Part shown: positions 38,840 to 41,449 of the stretch, piece by piece
How positions within the stretch are numbered: the stretch's first letter is position 1
Layout: every line of letters starts with the position of its first letter
Source of the DNA: an uncultured Lachnospiraceae bacterium
GTDB lineage: Bacteria > Bacillota > Clostridia > Lachnospirales > Lachnospiraceae
Direction: 5' to 3'
Length of the DNA: 41,449 bases
Assembly (NCBI GenBank): GCA_949915905.1
Contig: CATLEQ010000004.1
Coordinates: forward strand, 1-41,449
Position numbers and translations under genes: made by a program
The notes under the pieces: generated by a model
What the model saw: the letters and a program-made list of their open reading frames with translations, nothing else
Told to the model about the DNA's origin: nothing
Database searches by the model: none

Positions 38840-39971
38840 GTTGATGGTGGACGACGTTACAAAGACGGATGCGAGGGCGTTGTTAAACGTGAACAAGATG
38901 GCCATGATTAGCGACATCGTGGCACCGAGTAGCGAGTACCTATACGCCAGCGGGGCAAACGAGCTGGGCGTGGTGGAGGGGTGCGTCATCGCCGTTGGCG
39001 GCGCGGGCATCTTCAAGACGGCCAACACGACGCTTACCGTGGCCAACTTAGACGTTGGCGGCGCGTTCGCAGTGGGTGGCGACTATTACGTGTACATCTG
39101 TGACAGCCGGATAAACGGAGAGGACGAGCGTTACGTGATTTCCCTCAACTCCACATACCCGAACGGTTGGAATGCGAGCAACAGTCGGAAGATAGGCGGG
39201 TTCCATTATGGGCGATGCAGGAAGGTGGACGCAAACCTGCAGCCAGTGAACGGCAGCGGCGTTGTTTTCGGCACCGGCTGGGAGAGCGCGGTGGGCAACG
39301 GCATCGTGCCGCGTTCCGTATGGACGCTGGGGCATCGCCCGAAATGCAACCCGGAGGGGATGGTGTACATAGGCGGTGGCACCTGGGTGGACATTTACCT
39401 CGACAGCGACGACGGGGCGAAGGGGCTAAAGTCGGCTTACAATTGCGCCCCTGCGACGGGAACGGAAGGGCTAAACTGGTACAGCATGACGGAACGCCTG
39501 GAACGGAGTGGGAAACGCATGCCGGGCTATGCCGAGTTTTGTGTCTATGCATTCGGAAGTCCGCAAGGTTTGGACGACGCGAACACGAACGCGTGGACGG
39601 CGGCCACGAACACGGGCAGGGGAGTTACGGGCAGCGTGGTGAACGCCGTGTCCGCCGTGGGATGCGTGGATGCCGTGGGGCGCGTCTGGGAATGGATGGA
39701 CGAGCTTGTCACGAGGGCGGAACATGCGACAAATGACAACCATAAATCGCAAGCTTGGGGATGGGATTCGGTTCGAACGCTAAAGGCGGGAGAGAAGGAC
39801 TATGACGTGGGCAACATTTACCAATTTTACGCGAATTCTTTGGCGGCGCTGCTTGCGGGCGGCGATTGGGCTGATGGTTCCCGTGCGGGGGCTCGCGCCG
39901 TGAATTGCGCATATTGCCCGTGGTACGTTTACGGCAACATCGGCGTTCGCGGGGCGTGTGACTCTATGTAG
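38832..39971 (+). CDS. DGR-diversified tail-tip receptor-binding protein (C-type-lectin-like fold)
   Basis: 379 residues. The N-terminal ~110 residues resemble a phage tropism-determinant attachment domain (E-L-G-V-V-E-G-C-V-I-A-V-G-G-A-G). Residues 170-379 have the formylglycine-generating-enzyme/CLec pattern: M-P-G-Y-A-E-F, D-A-V-G-R-V-W-E-W and, at the end, the VR-encoded A-A-L-L-A-G-G-D-W...G-A-R-A-V-N-C...N-I-G-V-R-G. Eight residues differ from the template-coded ones: D345, A347, D348, R351, A360, Y361, Y365 and Y367. This is the place and fold of Mtd-type DGR targets, so it should sit at the tail tip and bind the host surface with a binding face that is rewritten in each lineage. Confidence 0.92.
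   Translation: MSRLMVDDVTKTDARALLNVNKMAMISDIVAPSSEYLYASGANELGVVEGCVIAVGGAGIFKTANTTLTVANLDVGGAFAVGGDYYVYICDSRINGEDERYVISLNSTYPNGWNASNSRKIGGFHYGRCRKVDANLQPVNGSGVVFGTGWESAVGNGIVPRSVWTLGHRPKCNPEGMVYIGGGTWVDIYLDSDDGAKGLKSAYNCAPATGTEGLNWYSMTERLERSGKRMPGYAEFCVYAFGSPQGLDDANTNAWTAATNTGRGVTGSVVNAVSAVGCVDAVGRVWEWMDELVTRAEHATNDNHKSQAWGWDSVRTLKAGEKDYDVGNIYQFYANSLAALLAGGDWADGSRAGARAVNCAYCPWYVYGNIGVRGACDSM
39839..39963 (+). repeat. DGR variable repeat (VR)
   Basis: 125 bases matching the template repeat at 40400-40524 (offset 561) except at 39864, 39871, 39873, 39883, 39910, 39912, 39924 and 39930. At all eight the template has A; here it is G, C, G, G, C, T, T and T. The last 24 bases (an A-poor, GC-rich block ending just before the stop codon) are identical and should be the homing initiation (IMH) element. 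Confidence 0.95.
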
Positions 39972-39972
39972 A

Positions 39973-39993
39973 CGGCGGGCGAAAGCCCGGCCG
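39973..39993 (+). promoter_or_regulatory. GAAA-loop hairpin just after VR (homing enhancer candidate)
   Basis: GGGC-GAAA-GCCC at 39977-39988, extended by CGGC (39973-39976) with GCCG (39990-39993) around one bulged G at 39989: eight base pairs and a GAAA tetraloop, 9 bases past the end of VR. Hairpins with a four-base loop at this position are needed for efficient homing in the Bordetella phage DGR. No such hairpin follows TR. Confidence 0.75.
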
Positions 39994-40012
39994 ACCACGG
40001 TGGAGGAATAAA

Positions 40013-40369
40013 ATGACGACGCAGGAAAAAACAGACCGGCTACATCAGAAAATCTATGATTTTTTACTATACATTTACCCATTGCTAAGCAAATATCCAA
40101 AATTTGAAAAGTTTAGTTTGCAGGCGGCGACCAGGAACGCGATACTGGAAATGTTGCAGGAGGTCGTCAAGTGGGATAAGACGGCAACGAAAAGCCACCT
40201 ATACGCGGCAGACGTGGCATTGCAACAGAGCAAGGAATTATTGAGGCTGGCAAACGACTTGAAGTATGGCGCGATGAACGCGCGGCACTATGGGACGAGC
40301 GGACACAAGTTGAAGGAAATAGGGGTCATGCTGGGAGAAATCATAGAAGAGGTAAAAACAAAGAAGTGA
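40013..40369 (+). CDS. avd: DGR accessory variability determinant (Avd)
   Basis: 118 residues, basic and all-helical: R-L-H-Q-K-I-Y-D-F-L-L-Y-I-Y-P, K-F-E-K-F-S-L-Q-A-A-T-R-N-A-I, A-D-V-A-L-Q-Q-S-K-E-L-L-R-L-A and a final H-K-L-K-E-I-G-V-M-L-G-E-I-I-E-E fit the four-helix bundle of bAvd-type proteins. Avd forms a pentameric, positively charged barrel that binds the reverse transcriptase and template RNA and is required for mutagenic cDNA synthesis. GGTGGAGGAA precedes ATG 40013. It lies between VR and TR. Confidence 0.9.
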   Translation: MTTQEKTDRLHQKIYDFLLYIYPLLSKYPKFEKFSLQAATRNAILEMLQEVVKWDKTATKSHLYAADVALQQSKELLRLANDLKYGAMNARHYGTSGHKLKEIGVMLGEIIEEVKTKK

Positions 40370-40399
40370 GAAGGGCATGGGGCGACGGCCTTTTACAAG

Positions 40400-40524
40400 T
40401 TTGGCGGCGCTGCTTGCGGGCGGCAATTGGGATAATGGTTCCCATGCGGGGGCTCGCGCCGTGAATTGCGAAAATTGCCCGTGGAACGTTAACGGCAACA
40501 TCGGCGTTCGCGGGGCGTGTGACT
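40400..40524 (+). repeat. DGR template repeat (TR)
   Basis: Non-mutating template for VR. It contains 20 adenines, of which 8 have changed in VR; none of the 105 other positions differs. Adenines sit mostly in AAY/GAY-type codon positions that on change cover many residues without stops, as is usual for DGR templates. It is transcribed as RNA with the following spacer (40525-40687), which should hold the cDNA priming region. The overlapping 104-codon frame from ATG 40377 is a by-product of TR copying coding sequence and I do not call it a gene. Confidence 0.95.
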
Positions 40525-40687
40525 TAGTGAGGGGTGGTACAGGCTTAGCGTATCCAAGGAACACTAGCAAGGACTCCGTACAGAGCGAACGCTCAACTCC
40601 TAGAGTCAGGGCGGTCGTCCCGCCGCGAGGCAAAGAGAAAAAACAAGGTTACTGGTTAGTAGCGGACGCGAAAGGCAGGAACAGAAT
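40525..40687 (+). ncRNA. TR-RT spacer, part of the DGR template RNA
   Basis: 163 bases between TR and the reverse transcriptase start, with no supported coding function. In the Bordetella phage DGR the sequence 3-prime of TR in the same RNA is needed for priming cDNA at the TR end, and the length here is similar. I do not identify the priming nucleotide. Confidence 0.55.
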
Positions 40688-41449
40688 TTGAAACGGGTTG
40701 GAAGTATCAAGGATGCAAACGGGAACGCCGTCACGTTGTTAGAGGCCATGGCCGAGTACGGGAACGTGCAGAGGGCGTATTACAAGGCGCGAAAGTGCAA
40801 GCGGTACAGAAAAGACGTGATGACGTTTACAAAGGACAAGGAGGAGAACCTGGACAAGGTGCGAAGCGACATACTGACACTCTCCTATGTGCCGGGTGAG
40901 TATCGTTGTTTTACAGTGCACGAACCGAAAGAACGGCAGATAATGGCATTGCCATTTTATGACCGGGTGGTGCAACATTCCATGAACAACGTGTTAGAGC
41001 CAATATTTGACAAGCGTTTTATATTTCATTCTTACGCTTGCCGAAAAGGGAAGGGGATGCATGCGGCATCGGACACGTTGCAAGGGTGGCTTTACGGGTG
41101 GAGGAAATTTCACCCGAATGAGCCGATTTATGCCATCAAGGCGGACATACACCAATATTTTCGTAGCATAGACCATGAATTGTTAAAACACGAGATTCGA
41201 AGGATTATCAAGGATGCGGGAGTGTTGGCCTTGTTGGACAGAATCATAGACCATAACGGGCACATGCCGGACGGTGTGGGGATACCAGTAGGAAACCTTA
41301 CGAGCCAGCTGTTTGCCACTACGTATCTGGACAAATTGGACAAGTTTGCCAAGCATAGGCTTGGCGCGAAGCGTTACATGAGGTACATGGACGACTTTGT
41401 CATGATAAGCCCGGACAAGGAAGAATTGAGGCGTTGGCTGGCAGAGGTC
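40688..41449 (+). CDS. DGR reverse transcriptase (C-terminus cut by window)
   Basis: 254 codons in the window, open to the edge. The first in-frame candidate start is TTG 40688 (K-R-V-G-S-I follows, as in DGR RT N-termini), with GCAGGA about 8 bases upstream; the frame has a stop at 40601 and no ATG/GTG between. A-D-I-H-Q-Y-F carries catalytic D153, G-I-P-V-G-N-L-T-S-Q (198-207) is the DGR-type motif 4, and Y-M-D-D (233-236) is the active site. It copies TR RNA into cDNA with errors at A. An ATG at 40748 is a possible but shorter start. The thumb domain is missing because the window ends. Confidence 0.95.
   Translation, partial: MKRVGSIKDANGNAVTLLEAMAEYGNVQRAYYKARKCKRYRKDVMTFTKDKEENLDKVRSDILTLSYVPGEYRCFTVHEPKERQIMALPFYDRVVQHSMNNVLEPIFDKRFIFHSYACRKGKGMHAASDTLQGWLYGWRKFHPNEPIYAIKADIHQYFRSIDHELLKHEIRRIIKDAGVLALLDRIIDHNGHMPDGVGIPVGNLTSQLFATTYLDKLDKFAKHRLGAKRYMRYMDDFVMISPDKEELRRWLAEV

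Larger units (their letters stand above)
11310..41449 (+). mobile_element. Siphophage-type prophage or phage-plasmid with DGR (right end outside window)
   Basis: From the truncated end of deoC onward, every identified gene is on the plus strand and belongs to a tailed-phage plan: early genes, methyltransferase, Rep, ParA/ParB, HNH, small and large terminase, portal, prohead protease, HK97 capsid, connectors, tail tube, chaperones, tape measure, Dit, Tal, fibre-like proteins and a diversity-generating retroelement. The left boundary is set only by loss of deoC homology near 11307; no att core can be identified without the right junction. No integrase, repressor, holin or lysin is visible. At least 30 kb lies in the window. 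A mostly GC-rich body is interrupted by an AT-richer block from about 29,030 to 33,870. Confidence 0.85.

Noticed and set aside
40377..40691. 104-codon open frame covering TR
   Set aside because: It contains the template repeat, which reads in frame because it mirrors the target gene's end; the rest shows no family and it overlaps the RT start in another frame. TR is best treated as non-coding RNA.
11310..41449. CRISPR array or anti-phage defence island
   Set aside because: No regularly spaced short repeats with unique spacers and no cas or known defence genes; the repeats found are TR/VR, tape-measure repeats and ATGGTAA motifs.

Overview
The window reads as a stretch of Firmicutes chromosome, probably a Clostridia/Lachnospiraceae-type gut anaerobe, running into an integrated tailed phage that is still incomplete at the right edge. 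Host assignment rests on an anaerobic NrdG activase, a CsoR-type regulator, an Amt-PII fusion, strong AAGGAG ribosome sites and the family mix; no rRNA or other taxonomic marker is present, so it is an inference.

Host part (1 to about 11,310): two divergent membrane O-acyltransferases (the left one cut by the window), a HAD phosphatase, nrdG overlapping a CsoR/FrmR repressor with an unusual His-rich N-terminal extension, a NodB polysaccharide deacetylase, Maf, a GGDEF-EAL protein interrupted by an in-frame TAG, a YgjP-type metalloprotein, an ammonium transporter fused to a PII domain behind a promoter and a leader terminator, and a DedA membrane protein. deoC on the minus strand keeps only its C-terminal ~135 codons. 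Its homology stops at about 11,307, next to a large inverted repeat, which I take as the left edge of the prophage.

Prophage (about 11,310 to beyond 41,449, all genes on +): an early region with small unknown genes, a tRNA-like element, a C5 DNA methyltransferase, an SSB-like OB protein, an HUH rolling-circle Rep preceded by stacked hairpins, a VRR-NUC nuclease and a ParA/ParB pair. Then come a sigma-like late regulator, HNH nuclease, terminases, portal, a frameshifted DNA methyltransferase, prohead protease, HK97 capsid, connectors, tail genes with a -1 frameshift site, tape measure, Dit, Tal and fibre-like proteins. A voltage-gated K+ channel with its own promoter/operator and terminator is inserted between head and tail genes. 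A 17-bp palindrome occurs exactly twice, once in parB and once in the connector gene, and may be parS. No integrase, repressor or lysis gene is visible; they may lie to the right.

The right end is a diversity-generating retroelement (DGR): a target protein whose last 125 bp (VR, 39839-39963) match a template repeat (TR, 40400-40524) except at 8 positions, all of them adenines in TR; a GAAA-loop hairpin just after VR; an Avd accessory protein; and a reverse transcriptase with GNLTSQ and YMDD motifs that runs off the window. It should rewrite eight surface residues of a C-type-lectin-like tail-tip protein. The combination of DGR, K+ channel, and ParAB plus HUH Rep in one prophage is the most notable content.
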